Assembly (NCBI GenBank): GCA_930367215.1
Contig: OV884059.1
Location: 157,850,511-157,914,510, forward strand
Source of the DNA: Pollenia angustigena
Taxonomy: Eukaryota > Arthropoda > Insecta > Diptera > Polleniidae
DNA: 64,000 bases
Reading direction: 5' to 3'
Made by a program: the position numbers and the translations under genes. Every line of letters begins with the position of its first letter. The stretch's first letter is position 1. The notes below the pieces were generated by a model. That model did no database searches and was not told the DNA's origin. It worked only from the letters and a program-made list of their open reading frames with translations. Shown one piece after another: positions 32,988 to 44,159 of this stretch.

Positions 32988-34279
32988 GGGTCGATTCTGG
33001 TTATGTGAAACTGTGAAATGAAAACAACTTTTCATTTTCGTTTTCATGAGAACTTTTCATACTATCATTTCACAATTACACAAATTGCGATTCCCGTTCT
33101 TTTAATGAAAAAGTGTTTCATTCCATTGTAGCAGTGAAACTTTTGTAACTATGTTAAGAAAAGGTAAAAGTCAAATGCAGATATCGAGGCTGAGCAGTTT
33201 TGAACCGGCGGTAAGCCGCAAATGAGTTTTTTTTTTATCCTGCTTGAGCCGCATGTATTTATTTTTGCTGAAAATTTTCTAACCATGTTTTAGCCATTTT
33301 GTCCGATTTTTTAATTAAAAATATTAAGTATTACTTACAATTAGAATGCATATACTATACTTAGGCGTAGTACATAATATATTTGTTTTTAAAAAATATT
33401 AATATAGTAATTGGAGTTTTCAAACCAAGCAAATCTCTAATTTTTTTCTTAAATTAATTTTGTTAAATGAATTGAATTTTGTATTAATGTGTATAAATGT
33501 ACTTTCATTTATAATGGTTGAACCCGACGTGATTCTTACGCAAAACCTTTACAACCAAAATATTATGGAAGTTTCCTGATTTCAAAACGGAATTTTGGTA
33601 AATAATAAAAGGGAAACAATCATCCCAAGGAATTTTTATTCACGATAGGGGTGAATATCTATTGATCGTTTTAAACCTGGATTTTTTGTAAATTATAATT
33701 TACAAGAACAATGTTTAAACAATGAAAACTCGGGCAGAAATATAAAACTTCGTAAACGATTTCAAGTCCATTAAGAGGGATTTAGTTGTAGTTACATTTA
33801 ACATCCACTGTACAGAATATAATCTCTGTTTTTAAAAAATATTTTTAATCATTGTATATTTTTTTAATTGAACAACATTTTCAAAAAATGAGTACTGTAA
33901 TTTTATTTTCCAACCAAAGGTTTTATTTTGTTTATATTAAGTTTTTAGATTTAATTTTTTATAAATATGAATGTTCTTTCATTTATATTATGGTCCACAG
34001 CACGGAATTTCTTCCCTTCTTATTAAAATCATGTAAATACCACCCAACTAACTAAAAATTAGAAAAAACAAGTCAGAGCGATAGATTCGGCTGCGCCGAA
34101 TTTTACATACCCTTTACCATCTTTAAATATATTTTCGGACGGAAGCATTGCAAAAAAAAAAAAAAAAAAATTGGCAGCAAGCTGTACTAATCCCTTTTAA
34201 AATTGAAGCAAAATTGTTAAAATCGATCAACAAATGAGTTATTCCAAAAAATATTTTTGGACCCAACTGCCAGCTTGTA

Positions 34280-34438
34280 CACTGAAAAAATTTTCTTCAC
34301 AGATCCAATGAAATTTACATTAAAATTCATAAAATCAATGAAAATTTTGTCATTAATCCTTCATTAATCCAATCAAGGGTTACATAGGTTGAATTTTAAT
34401 GTAAATTTCATTGGATCTGTGAAGAAATTTTTTCAGTG
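34280..34438. mobile_element. 159-bp palindromic MITE, CACTGAAAAA termini, TA target duplication
   Basis: Arms of about 50 bp (CACTGAAAAAATTTTCTTCA then CAGATCCAATGAAATTTAC) are nearly perfect inverted copies, flanked by TA (34,278-34,279 and 34,439-34,440). The termini resemble the CACAGAAAAA family seen at four other places. Confidence 0.85.
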
Positions 34439-34636
34439 TACTTGAGCTGAAACTTGCGCAATTAATTTTCGCTTAAACTCGCGCAAGTAACAAAGCTATT
34501 CGATAATTAACTTTTTGGGCAGTTGACATGAACATTGAGTGACTTAATAATTTTAGTATTAGCATGACATCTGTGACAAGAATGTTGTTATTGATTTCCC
34601 TATTCGTTTTTCTGGTCGTTTTTAAGCCATTTTTAT

Positions 34637-35054
34637 ACCCTCCACCACAATTAGTTGTGAAGAGGGTATATTAAGTTTGTCATTCCGTGTGAAACTTTTT
34701 TACTATTCATCTCAGACCCTATAAAGTATATATATTCTGGGTCCTTGAATAATTTTAAGTCGATTTAGCCATGTCCGTCTGTCTGTCCGTCTGTTGAAAA
34801 CACGCTCACTTTCGAAAAACTCAAAAGAAATCAACAAACTTGATGTCGAATTGCTTGTAGTTATCCTAAGCAGTTTGGGATTGAAATTCAGCAAAATCGG
34901 TTTAATAGGATCTGAGCTATGAATCAAAATGTGGAACCACCACCTAAAAAAAATTGATAATTTTGTTACAAAAACTAACATAAATGGTGGAAAAATGCAC
35001 AGAATGATATAAGATTTCGCAACAATTCGTTTTATTCAACTGGAAATCACGCTG
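34637..35054 (+). repeat. Mini-me-like core within the 2.2 kb element
   Basis: TACCCTCCACCACAATTAGT is followed by CCTATAAAGTATATATATTC and then CATGTCCGTCTGTCTGTCCG. TA-rich and GTCY-rich proto-microsatellites on either side of a conserved core are the described layout of Drosophila mini-me. The reverse copy is at 220-540. Confidence 0.65.
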
Positions 35055-35755
35055 TAAAATTTCTTGAAGATCCGTCCATGATTTACCCTAGGCCCCATAT
35101 AAGCCCTACTCCCGGAAAACAGTATAGTAAGCCTAAAACCCTTACTAACAATGCTATCATTACAAATTTTGGCAAGTCACAGTTACATAGGACTAGAAAT
35201 TAAACTGTTAAGTTTCGTGAAGATCGGTCCATAATTTACCATAGGCCCCATATAAAACCTACTTCCGGAAAACAACTTAGTACGCCTAAAAACGTAAAAA
35301 ATAGTGGTATCATAACAAAATTTGGTACATCAAAGTTTTATAGAACTAAAAATAAATCTTTGAAATTTCGTGAAGATCGGTTCATAATTTACCATAGGCC
35401 CCATATAAACTTTACTCCCGGAAAACAACTTAGTACGCCTAAAAACGTAAAAAATAATGCTATCATAACAAAATTTGGTACATCAAAGTTTTATTGGACA
35501 AGAAATAAAATTGTGCTATTTCGTGAAGATCGGTCCATAACTTACCCTGGGCCCCATATAAACCTTACTCCCGGAAAACAGTTTAGTACGCCTAAATCCG
35601 TAAAAAATAATGCTATCATAACAAAATTTGGTACATCAAAGTTTTATAGAACTGGGAAAAAGACTGTGAAATTTCGTGAAGATCGGTCCATAATTTACCC
35701 TAGTCCCCATATAAACCCTACTACCGGAAAACAGTTTAGTCGCCTAAATCCATAA
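35055..35755 (+). repeat. Tandem array of five 153-bp units
   Basis: TTCGTGAAGATCGGTCCATA and its variants recur near 35,062, 35,215, 35,367, 35,520 and 35,674, about 153 bp apart. Each is followed by CCCCATATAAAC, CCGGAAAACA and ACAAAATTTGGTACATC. Because 153 is divisible by three, the last units remain open and give a 131-codon frame with a 51-residue repeat; this looks like a by-product, with no domain. A lone unit in reverse lies at the start of the window. Confidence 0.85.
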
Positions 35756-35757
35756 TT

Positions 35758-36141
35758 GAAGCACAGCCGCGAATAACGTTTTAAGTTACAAAATAATAAT
35801 TTTTCAGGAGAGCAAAAAAACGTTTTTTGACAAGCAGCATTATTTGTTTTAAAAATTTTTTTTTTCTATTATTTAAAATAGTGATAATAAAAACTTTAAT
35901 GCAAAAGGCTTTTAAAACATTATTCCGCACTGCAAAACCATTTCTGTTTCATCATTATGTTAGTAACTTGCAATGTTCTTCCACTGGCTGACACTTTGTA
36001 CGCCATTTTGAAGGCGTTAAGGTGCATAGTTTTGGTTGATTTGATGTTTAAACTGGGTAAGAGAGTAAAGTCAACGTTTATCTGCAAAAAAACTGTTTTT
36101 GCAAAATGTGGCGTTTACAACGTTTTTCGCGGCTGTGCTTC
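35758..36141 (-). mobile_element. 384-bp MITE, GAAGCACAGCCGCGAA termini, AATT target duplication (copy 2)
   Basis: It is the reverse-orientation sister of 29,532-29,914 and matches along its whole length (shared CCACTGGCTGACACTTTGTA and GGCGTTAAGGTGCATAGTTT). It is flanked by AATT at 35,754-35,757 and 36,142-36,145, inserted right at the end of the 153-bp array. Confidence 0.85.
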
Positions 36142-37140
36142 AATTAATAACAAATCGTCACAGTTTAAGATAATAATAACATCATACAGATATTACTCCT
36201 TAAACATTCGAACTGTCGGTGGAGGGTATCAAAGATTCGGCATAGCCGAATATAGCACTCTAACTTGTTTTTTTTAATATTAAAAACAAGAATCTATTCT
36301 TACGATGCTAACAAATTGCTAGTGAAGTATTGATTTAAAAATAAATAAAAAAACGACCATTAGCTCAAAAAAAGTTAAATCATTAACAAATAAAAGGACA
36401 AATATTGATTAATTTATTAAACTGTTAAATTATAAAACATAAAAAAAGTGTAGGCGGCTCTAAGTTTACTTAAGACGTCGCCAAACTTATATTCTTCACC
36501 GCCGATGGTAATCACATATCTACTTTTTCTTCAGATCAAGTGTCAAACTATTTGCATAGTTTGACACACACCTAAAAAATTATAAATTTAAAAAAGTCAG
36601 GATTTTATATTTATTTACTTTATTAAATCTATGGATATAAATCTTAACAGACTATTATTTATATTTTAAAAATTTACTATATAAAGACATTCTTAACACA
36701 AAAATTTTAAATAGAGATAGTAAGTTTAATTACAAATATGTTCATTAATAGAAAAATATAAAAAAAATTAATTGATTTTTCGCAATAAATTTGCGATGAG
36801 CAAAGGCAGGAAGACTTTATAAATGTTTTACGTCAGTAATGTTTTATATATCATTGAAAATCGGCATTTAATACGAAAATATTGAGAGTTTTCACCGTTA
36901 AAATGAATGTGTAAAACTTTGTCATAAATAAAAAGTTTTTGACACTTCTTTACAGTATTACATAGAACAAGAATCGTATTACTGTGAAATTGTGAAAACA
37001 ATTAGTTTCCTTCCACTTGTTCTTTTCATATGAAACCATTGGAATTTATTTATTATTTTTTCACTAAACAAGAATCAGAAACTCTATAAAAATGTGAAAA
37101 TAGTTTTCATTTCACAGTTTCACAGAACCAGAATCGACCC

Positions 37141-37440
37141 TCTGTTCTCACCATTTTTAAAAATAAGAAAACAACAACAAGGGATTTTATTTGAAAAATT
37201 TTTATACGTGGTTTTTTGTTTATATCTCAGCCATTTGTGGACTGAGCAGACTGAGTTTTGACAGCAAAATTTAAATAAGCACATCTGACATAAATATATA
37301 CCAACCAAGTCCCCATCATATCTGGGGTTTTCGGAAAACCCATTTGAACAGACGGCCAACCGGATTTGAAACTCTCTTCTTATAAGAACCCAGAATATAT
37401 ACTCCTTACAAGGTCTAGTATCAATATTGTGGAAGTTACA
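37141..37440 (+). repeat. Dispersed repeat R, copy 2, right part
   Basis: It resumes with TTCTCACCATTTTTAAAAA as in 26,748-26,760, then AACAGACGGCC and CCAGAATATATACTCCTTAC. It is the right flank of the 4.15 kb insertion. Confidence 0.5.
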
Positions 37441-38500
37441 AACATAATGATAAACTTATATACATATGCCCTTTTCCCTTCGGCGAAATCAAATTACCTA
37501 AGTAATTTGGTTCAGTCTGTACATGTGTAAGAGAAAGAGAGTTTTTATGTGAATACCAAAACACGTTTATAAAGATTTTCGTGCTTAATTCAAATTTTTC
37601 AAATTGTTGTAAATACGTTCTTTGTAAAAAACATTTTCTTTTTTATAAATTTTTTGCTATCTTTATTTTACCTTTTTTTCCTCGTTCATGATATTAATGA
37701 AAAATTCATTTAAAAAGCTGACATAAAAAAGGTAAAGTTAAAACCCGCACTTGTTCAAAAACAGCACCAGCCATACTTTTTAACAAAAAAAAAAAAAAAA
37801 AAAATCACAAAATTAGTTGGTGTATATGTATAATGAAAAACTTACTTCGGATCGAACTTTATGTTTCAATGGCAGCGGCAAAAGGAAATTATATATACAT
37901 ACAAACATACATAAGGAAAATGTAAACAAAACGGAAATGTTACATTCAGGTGTTAAACAACAACTTACAAACAAAAAACAAACTCATCTAAACTTTTGAA
38001 CACAAATCGATTTTTATTTTATGCACCTGTTACTGTTTCAGTAACTGTTAAAGGAAATTCCAGATATGACATGTTTGTGTTTTTTTTTTTTTTTTCTTTT
38101 CCCAACTTTTTATCCCTTAGATGTCAGATAGCATGCCTTTAAAACTTTTCTAATACACAAAATACCTAAAAGATTGTTTAAATTTGCCAAAAGATTTTAC
38201 AAACTACTGTTTTGTAACACTAAATGGTTTGTTTTGAAATTTAAAAAAATTATTTTGGATAGAAGATAAACAAATAAATGTTGAAGATATAAAGTTTGGG
38301 CCATAAAAGCTTAATAATTAAAAAGGATTTTAACGTTTTTACAAATATTTTTTAATAGATTGTACCATAACTAAACTCGAGTTAAAAATCATATGAAAAT
38401 GGTTGAAAAATTATTTTCCTGGAATTGATGCAAATATGAATTAAATTGTCGTACGGTTGTAAGATTGCGCTTAGTTTCCCAGTAAAAACTTCGCCTGCAA
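37441..38500. other. Unassigned AT-rich spacer
   Basis: Contains poly-A at 37,785-37,803 and poly-T at 38,080-38,095. No gene, inverted repeat or RNA is supported. Confidence 0.35.
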
Positions 38501-38730
38501 AATAATGTATTGAGTAATCAGAAAAACATAAAAGCACTACTTACAATTCTACTGAAAGGACTAATGAATTTTACAAGGTATGCCCCAAAATGAACCCATT
38601 TAACTTAACTCATTATTTTTTTTTACTTACATACATCCAGAAAAAAGTAGTTATAGAAGAAAGCTACTAAATAATGAGTGAAAGAAGCTATTAATTTTGA
38701 AAAAGAAAGCGAAGTTTTTACTAGGTTGTG
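38500..38730 (+). repeat. Dispersed repeat R, copy 3 (partial)
   Basis: Matches 26,270-26,515 (AGAAAAACATAAAAGCACT, AATGAATTTTACAAGG, ATACATCCAGAAAAAAGTAG, AAATAATGAGTGAAAGAAGC) with a small internal deletion. Confidence 0.75.
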
Positions 38731-38773
38731 TTGCCACTTTATAACCTAGAATTGTGATCTATAATCACATAAC

Positions 38774-40021
38774 CAGGGAAACCAAAAATATGCAATTGCA
38801 TGTTTTTCCTTGTGCGACCAATGAAGGCAGAAACAATATATTTATCCGTTTTAAAGCTTTTTATGAATTTTTGCATCGATTTGTTAGGGCATAATTTTGC
38901 ATATTGTACCGTTTGCAGCATTTTTTTGCATAATTTAGTTAAAAGACCTTTTTTTGCAGTATTTTTTAAGTTTTTAGCGCATATTTTGCCTTTTTGAGGC
39001 ACATTTTAATACATTTTTTTAGATGCTTGCAAGAGATTACGCAGCAAATAAAAAAAAAAAAATTTTACCAAATTTTGGCCGTCTGGCCAAAGCTAATGCC
39101 TGTCCATGTTAATTTGACAAATTTGGTAGACACATTTTAATTGTACTTAGAACGAAGTCTATGTAAATGATGAGAATCGGTCTATAACTTTACATATTCC
39201 CAATAAAAACTTCTTTCCAAACTAGACTCTGTGTCCGTAAACCATCTTATTATGTTGGTATCAAGATAAAATTCGCAAAATCATTTTACTGCAAATTAAA
39301 TTATTTTCGAATCAGTTCACATTTGCCCAAAACTCCCATCTATAAAAAGCTTTAATATTCTTTTAAATGTTTAAATTAAACAAGAATTTAGTGACCGTCC
39401 CTAAAATCCCTTTAAGAAAAAAAAAAAAAAATCATATGGATGTCAATATCTAGATAGTATTCGGCACAAATAACTCTTATATGAATTTTAACCTCTTAAC
39501 ATAACTTTGTTTTTTTGAGCCGATGACTGCTCATTAGAGTGGTTCGAAAAAAAATTGTTTGTCAGTCCCCCCCTTAGGATTAAAGATAATGTAAAAACAA
39601 TTCCAAAAATTATTTTTTTATTTTTTTGTCACGCCTAGAAATACCGCCCTTTTAGTTTTTTGTTCACTGTGTCGCCATTTTTAGTCCGATCATAACATTT
39701 TGTATATCGGTGTTCATGGCTCTGTAAGGGCTACGTTTCTGTCTTCAATAGCCAAAATTTTTTTCGAGCCACTCTACTGCTCATCATTTCTAAATAGGGT
39801 AAAATATTGAAAATTCGTTTGAAAATACTTAAGTTATAATTTTAGGATTGTTTTTATAAATGGAACTGTTATTAAATTGTTGAATATTTTATTTTGAAAC
39901 TAGCTATTTTTGAATTTTTTGGGGCATATTTTTAACAATTTTCAGGGCATATTTTCAAGTTTTTACTGCATATTTAATGCGCATAAAACGTGTTTTTTAG
40001 AGCATATTTCTGGTTTCCCTG
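38774..40021. mobile_element. hAT-like element, 1.25 kb, near-perfect 8-bp target duplication
   Basis: Ends CAGGGAAACCAAAAATATGC and (reverse-complemented) CAGGGAAACCAGAAATATGC are flanked by CACATAAC (38,766-38,773) and CACGTAAC (40,022-40,029), seven of eight identical. GCATATTTT words recur in both subterminal regions. No transposase was seen. A second hAT-type MITE is nested at 39,535-39,776. Confidence 0.85.
39535..39776. mobile_element. 242-bp hAT MITE nested in a hAT-like element
   Basis: Ends TAGAGTGGTTCGAAAAAAA and (reverse-complemented) TAGAGTGGCTCGAAAAAAA are flanked by identical octamers CTGCTCAT (39,527-39,534 and 39,777-39,784). Non-coding. Confidence 0.88.
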
Positions 40022-40292
40022 CACGTAACGTTCAATACAATCATTCATTAGAGAAAAAGAGTTCGACCAAGTATGGATTATTATTTTCACCACCGAAGAA
40101 GCAATTGCTTCTGCAGATTAATATAAAAATTCCAAATAAGATGATTTTCTATCGCGAACATTTATTAAGGATGTTTTAATCCAATTTATGTAAAACTTAG
40201 ATTTTGGTCGAAAAATTTGTAATATCTGGTCTGTATAAAACAATTCTGTCATAGCGACAGAAATCCAATTATAAGGCTCAGAGAGGAAAAGC

Positions 40293-40522
40293 GAATCGCT
40301 CATTTACTTCAATAGTGACATAACTCAACCAATTGAATTTTAAAGTTAGCGATGCAGAATTGTTCTTTAAGTATCATCTTTATATCTTTCATAATTTCCC
40401 CATTTGAATAAAATGTCTCGTTATTTTTTGCCAAGTGGTTAAAGCAAATCCAAAACTTGAAACTCGTTTATCTCGAAATGGATTTTTTTGAGTAAAATCA
40501 CTATTGAAGTAAATGAGCGATA
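40293..40522. mobile_element. MITE, ATCGCTCATTT termini (copy 2)
   Basis: Inverted arms (AATCGCTCATTTACTTCAAT then AGTGA) enclose the same interior as 31,557-31,815, including GATGCAGAATTGTTC and CTCGAAATGGATTTTTTTGA. The subterminal arms differ from copy 1 (ACTTCAATAGTGA instead of GCTGCAAGACCGG), but each copy's two arms match each other. Confidence 0.75.
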
Positions 40523-40689
40523 TCTACTTGTGGCATTTTTCTAATCACAATTTTTTTGAACGCGTGAAATTAACAAGTCCGTATTAAATTAAACAGCCAC
40601 CGCCAAATATGGAATGACTAAAATTTTGAAATTATATGCTCACAAATTCTATAGTATTTAATGTCTAAGAATAATTACTGGCATATTGC

Positions 40690-41500
40690 CTTCTTGACTG
40701 CGCCTTGTGAACGCCATCCTGTCGGTCCAGTTATGCACCACATTTTCAAGAATATCCGGGCTTATTTGTCAAAAGTGCGTCGGATGATCAATCGTTGCTG
40801 GCTTATCAGCACAAACAAGGAATTCGACGTACCCCCACTAAAAAAAGTCCAAAGGTTCAAAATCACACGTACGAGGTGGCTAATTCACAGGTTAATTTCT
40901 TGAGATTATTCGGTTACCAAACGTTCGGCTCAAAAAGTGATGGTATGGCATGTTGCGCCATCTTGTTGGAACTACTTTTCATCCAAATGATTTGCCATGG
41001 CATTCGGAATAATAAAATCCCCATTCAAGGTAATGTAGGCACCAGTTTAGGATTTAAAGGCAAAAGATTCGAAGACGCCTTCGGCATGTAAACCGCACCT
41101 AGCAGTGATTTTTTTTGCGATGTAATATAGTCCCAAGAGTCGCATGATGATTGTGCTCTCTTCAAAAATTATAATTCTGCTTGTTTACATAACCGTTAAG
41201 CCGGAAATGAGTCTCATCGCTGAAGTTGATTTGACGATAAAAATCTGGTTCAACTTCCACGACGTAATTGATTGTCTGCTGGCTTTAAGTCTTGCACCAA
41301 TTGCATCCTATACGGGTTAAGGCCAAAGTTATTCCTCAATAAATGTTCCAAAAAGTAGACAGGCAGAGGCCGAGCTGCTGAAAGCGCCGTAGGATCAAAA
41401 AATTCGAGTTCTCCGTCACACTCACGTTTACAGCGGTGATGTCTTCTTCTGTACGCACGATACGGGCTCGTATTGATGATATTATTCAAAAGAGCAAAAG
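40690..41500 (-). pseudogene. Broken IS630/mariner-type transposase, second copy
   Basis: In successive minus-strand frames: FGLNPYRMQLVQDLKPADNQ, then DFYRQINFSDETHFRLNGYV then NKQN (first catalytic Asp in SDETHF), then CGLHAEG, then FQQDGATCHT (second Asp), then DFFLVGV (third Asp region) and LDRQDGVHKAQ near the C-terminus. All three acidic positions can be traced, but across several frameshifts and stops. It is the same family as the remnants at 5.9 and 42.5 kb. A TIR-like GGGTGTTTTTTTAAGACGTA (reverse complement of 41,988-42,007) lies about 490 bp upstream of the N-terminal part and is probably this element's 5' end. Confidence 0.75.
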
Positions 41501-41984
41501 CGAAAAGTGAATTGATCTATAGTATTGCGTATTATTTGCTCCGCAGACGTATTCTGTAATTCGCTTAGCAAAAGCTGTCTTAGAGAATACAAAATATAAA
41601 CATTTTAACGATCACATTAAAAGTTAAAATTGCTGCGAATTAAATGGTTATGGCATTGCCAAATTTAGCAATGTACGTTACAGAATTGCATTCGTAGCCA
41701 AAAATTGCTACATCAAGTTTATAGATTTTTCGCGATAGAGATTTGACTTTAGCGAATTATAGAATAAGGCTGCAGATGGACGGTTATGCGCACGGTAAAC
41801 TTGACGAAGTGTTCTATATGTTTGGAAAACAGAGCACGAACTTTGGAAAAAAAATTCACGATTAATAAACGTTGGCCTTGTATAAGTTTTTTCAAGGAGA
41901 TTTGAAAATTATACTAAAAAAAATCTTAAAGATACTTCATTAGTATGACAGATAGTTTTACAGTTATTACTATTGGAAGTTCTA

Positions 41985-42015
41985 TACGTCTTAAAAAAAC
42001 ACCCTTTATAACTAC
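41985..42015 (-). repeat. Mariner-type terminal repeat, putative 5' end of the 40.7-41.5 kb element
   Basis: On the minus strand it reads AAAGGGTGTTTTTTTAAGAC then GTATAGAACTTCC, close to the plus-strand end near 42,975-43,018 (CTATAAAAAGCACCCTTTAT), which has the opposite polarity. TATAGAACTT next to the terminal repeat is typical of this insect family (memory). Confidence 0.5.
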
Positions 42016-42519
42016 AATGCGATCCCTTATGGGCTTTACCAATAATCAATCTTAAATATATTCTTAATACCGAAATGAAATAGAGCGATCTATTCGAGAT
42101 TAGATAATTTGATATCCCAGAATTGATATCGAGAGTTCGACATTAAGGGGAAGGAGCTTACTCAAGGGCCAATAACATAACAATCTTTGTAAAATAAACT
42201 TTTTAAATTAAAAAATGTACGCATATGGACAAAACGCATGCAGCACTTATGGCATAAAGTTGTCACCAAGATTAAGACAATATGATGGTTAAAAGTGTGT
42301 ATTCTGGAACACTTTAAAACACACCCCTAAGTTAGTTTTGTCTCATCATTGATTTTTGCTAACTTCATTTTGCCTGTATTCTACCGTAAGGGATCAATAA
42401 CTTACAAGATGTTATCAGTAAAGTGTAGCCAAATTGTAAATGGTGAGTTTTGAGAGTGTCACAACTTTGAGTTGGCATCACGGCTTTATTTGAGCAACCA
42501 TTTAATAGCTGAAATTTCC

Positions 42520-42990
42520 TTATGAATCGACTTACACCAGAGCAACGCGTGCAAATTGTTGAAATTTGTAATCAAGATAATTCGGCGAATGGGCTGAAGC
42601 ACAATTTGATATTGATTTTAAATTTCCATTCAAAATTTAATTTTCCGATGAAGCCCATTTCTGGTTGAAAGGGTACATAAATAAGCAGAATTGTCGCATT
42701 TGGATTGAGGAGAATCCACAAGCTTTTATTGAAACATCATTTCATCCACAGAAAATTACTGTTTGGTGCGGCTTATGGGCTGGCGGAGTCATTGGCCGAT
42801 ATGTCTTCAAAAACGATAATGGTCAGAATGCGAAAAATTTTTGAAAATTGGTGTTCCAGATTGCGGCTACTACGTGGGGAGCACATGTCATATTTAAACA
42901 TTAATTTCATAAAATTTTCTTTCCAATAAAGCCCGTTGCATGATATTAAAAATATTTGTATATCCTTGTTTTATTATGATTAAAACTTGT
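42520..42990 (+). pseudogene. Internally deleted IS630/mariner-type transposase
   Basis: The start at 42,522 reads MNRLTPEQRVQIVEICNQDN, the usual N-terminus of the family. The middle is deleted. It re-enters as FSDEAHFWLKGYINKQNCRI (first catalytic Asp), then WIEENPQAFIETSFHPQKIT then VWCGLWAGGVIGRYVFKNDN, and stops after NAKNF. The second and third Asp segments are absent. The right end CTATAAAAAGCACCCTTTAT near 43,000 is a mariner-type terminal repeat. It is a non-autonomous deletion derivative. Confidence 0.75.
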
Positions 42991-44127
42991 GTCACTCTAT
43001 AAAAAGCACCCTTTATTTGGTTGTTTTTAAATCCGTCGATGTTTATACAATTAACAAGTTTAACTGATCTTAGTCCTTAAATATGTGTTTTTAATAACTT
43101 GACCCCCTTTTCTAAAACAAAAAAAAACAACCATTTTAAGGAAGCATGAAATTAATAAGAAAGAAGAACTTACATACTTTTATGCTAAAATAAACACGTT
43201 TAAGCTCTAATAAACCTCAAAAAGTCCTTATTAATATTCTTGATTAGTGGTAAAAAAAAAGAAAGCTATAAATAACAGATTCAAGCAACTTGCCACAATA
43301 GTAAAATATTTCTATGCATATGTGTGTGTGTATGTATAGGTGTGTTTGTGTCAACGAGCAACATTGTACATTTGCAGTCGAATTTATTGACTCATTTTAC
43401 ATTAACAAGAAAATATATAAAAACTGACGACAAAATATTTGTGTTTTTATTTTCCTTCTTTTATTATTATGATTTCTTTTTTATTTCATTTGAACTAAAA
43501 ATTGACTAAAACCAACAACAAGAACTCGCAATTTGTCGATGATCAAGCAACCCTCATAAAACAGTTTAACTCCCCAACAATAGCAGCACATGCACACACA
43601 CACACACACAAGTTATTTGACATTCTGAACAGATACAACAACTCCGACTTAAGACGGACAGACTAAAGGACAGACAGCAAACAGGCAGTCAGACAAAATG
43701 AGGGTTGAAAGTTGTCGTATTATTTTTTCACTATTCTGTATTTGTCTTTTAGTGCGTGAATAACCCTTAATACAAAAATATAGACAGTTTTGCCGGGTCT
43801 ATCTTTTTTTTCTTCGTTTATTTCAATTTGCCTTCGCGTAGAGAGTTTAGATTGGAATAGAGTCAAATCCCAAGTATATGAAATCCTTCAACAGGACTTC
43901 TTTGCTTATATTGGCAACACATCCATTTGCATTGCGCTGTAAGAACATATAAAGCTTTCGGCAGCAAGTTAATGCACTATGCCACTTTTAAAGCAATAAA
44001 AAAAAAAAAAAAAAAGAGAGGGTGGGTGGTGTGAACGTGCCTGTCAGTAGTGGTGGTGTTACTGATGTTGGTGGTGGTGAATTATTTTGGAATGCAACTT
44101 TGTTATTTTTAGAACTCGATATGAATT
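42991..44127. other. Spacer with simple repeats upstream of the candidate promoter
   Basis: Contains a TGTGTGTG/TATGTAT tract (43,320-43,345), a CA microsatellite (43,591-43,611), ACAGAC-like runs (43,650-43,700), an A-tract (43,999-44,014) followed by GAGAGGGTGGGTGG, and a GGTGGTG repeat (44,050-44,080). No coding region is supported. Confidence 0.4.
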
Positions 44128-44158
44128 TATAAAAGTTTGAACTCTTCATCCATCAGTC
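44128..44158 (+). promoter_or_regulatory. Candidate Pol II core promoter (TATA box plus initiator)
   Basis: TATAAAAG (44,128-44,135) is followed by the insect initiator consensus TCAGTC (44,153-44,158), placing the start A at 44,155, 27 bp after the first T of the TATA box; this is slightly shorter than the usual spacing. Downstream, GGTTATAG, AGTTAG and CCGTGCG form a GC-richer leader-like stretch before AT-rich sequence with many in-frame stops. No coding exon was identified before the next elements, so the transcript would need a long leader or an intron. Could be chance, but the two motifs at near-canonical spacing in a transposon-free block are suggestive. Confidence 0.4.
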
Positions 44159-44159
44159 T

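Larger units (their letters stand above)
34066..36274. mobile_element. 2.2 kb dispersed element with AACAAGT...GCCGAA...TACCCT ends
   Basis: The left end AACAAGTCAGAGCGATAGATTC then GGCTGCGCCGAATTTTACAT is matched in inverted form at the right end (GGCATAGCCGAATATAGCAC then TCTAACTTGTT). Contents are two MITEs, a mini-me-like core and five 153-bp tandem units. A related end occurs at 57,490-57,545. I do not know an established name for this dipteran repeat type. Confidence 0.65.
32988..37140. mobile_element. 4.15 kb inverted-repeat element inserted in repeat R
   Basis: The ends are inverted repeats beginning GGGTCGATTCTGGTT and continuing TGTGAAACTGTGAAATGAAA, with one mismatch over 37 bp. 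Similarity of the TTTCATT and CACTTGTTCTTTT type continues further inside. Both flanks belong to repeat R (TGGTTTATGGGCACAAAGGC on the left, TTCTCACCATTTTTAAA on the right), which gives an empty-site comparison at 26,680-26,760. The target duplication is unclear, possibly CTG. No transposase is recognised. It hosts a second 2.2 kb element. Confidence 0.75.

Noticed and set aside
35360..35755. 131-codon frame with a 51-residue repeat
   Set aside because: It is the reading of the 153-bp non-coding tandem unit; other units contain stops, and there is no domain.
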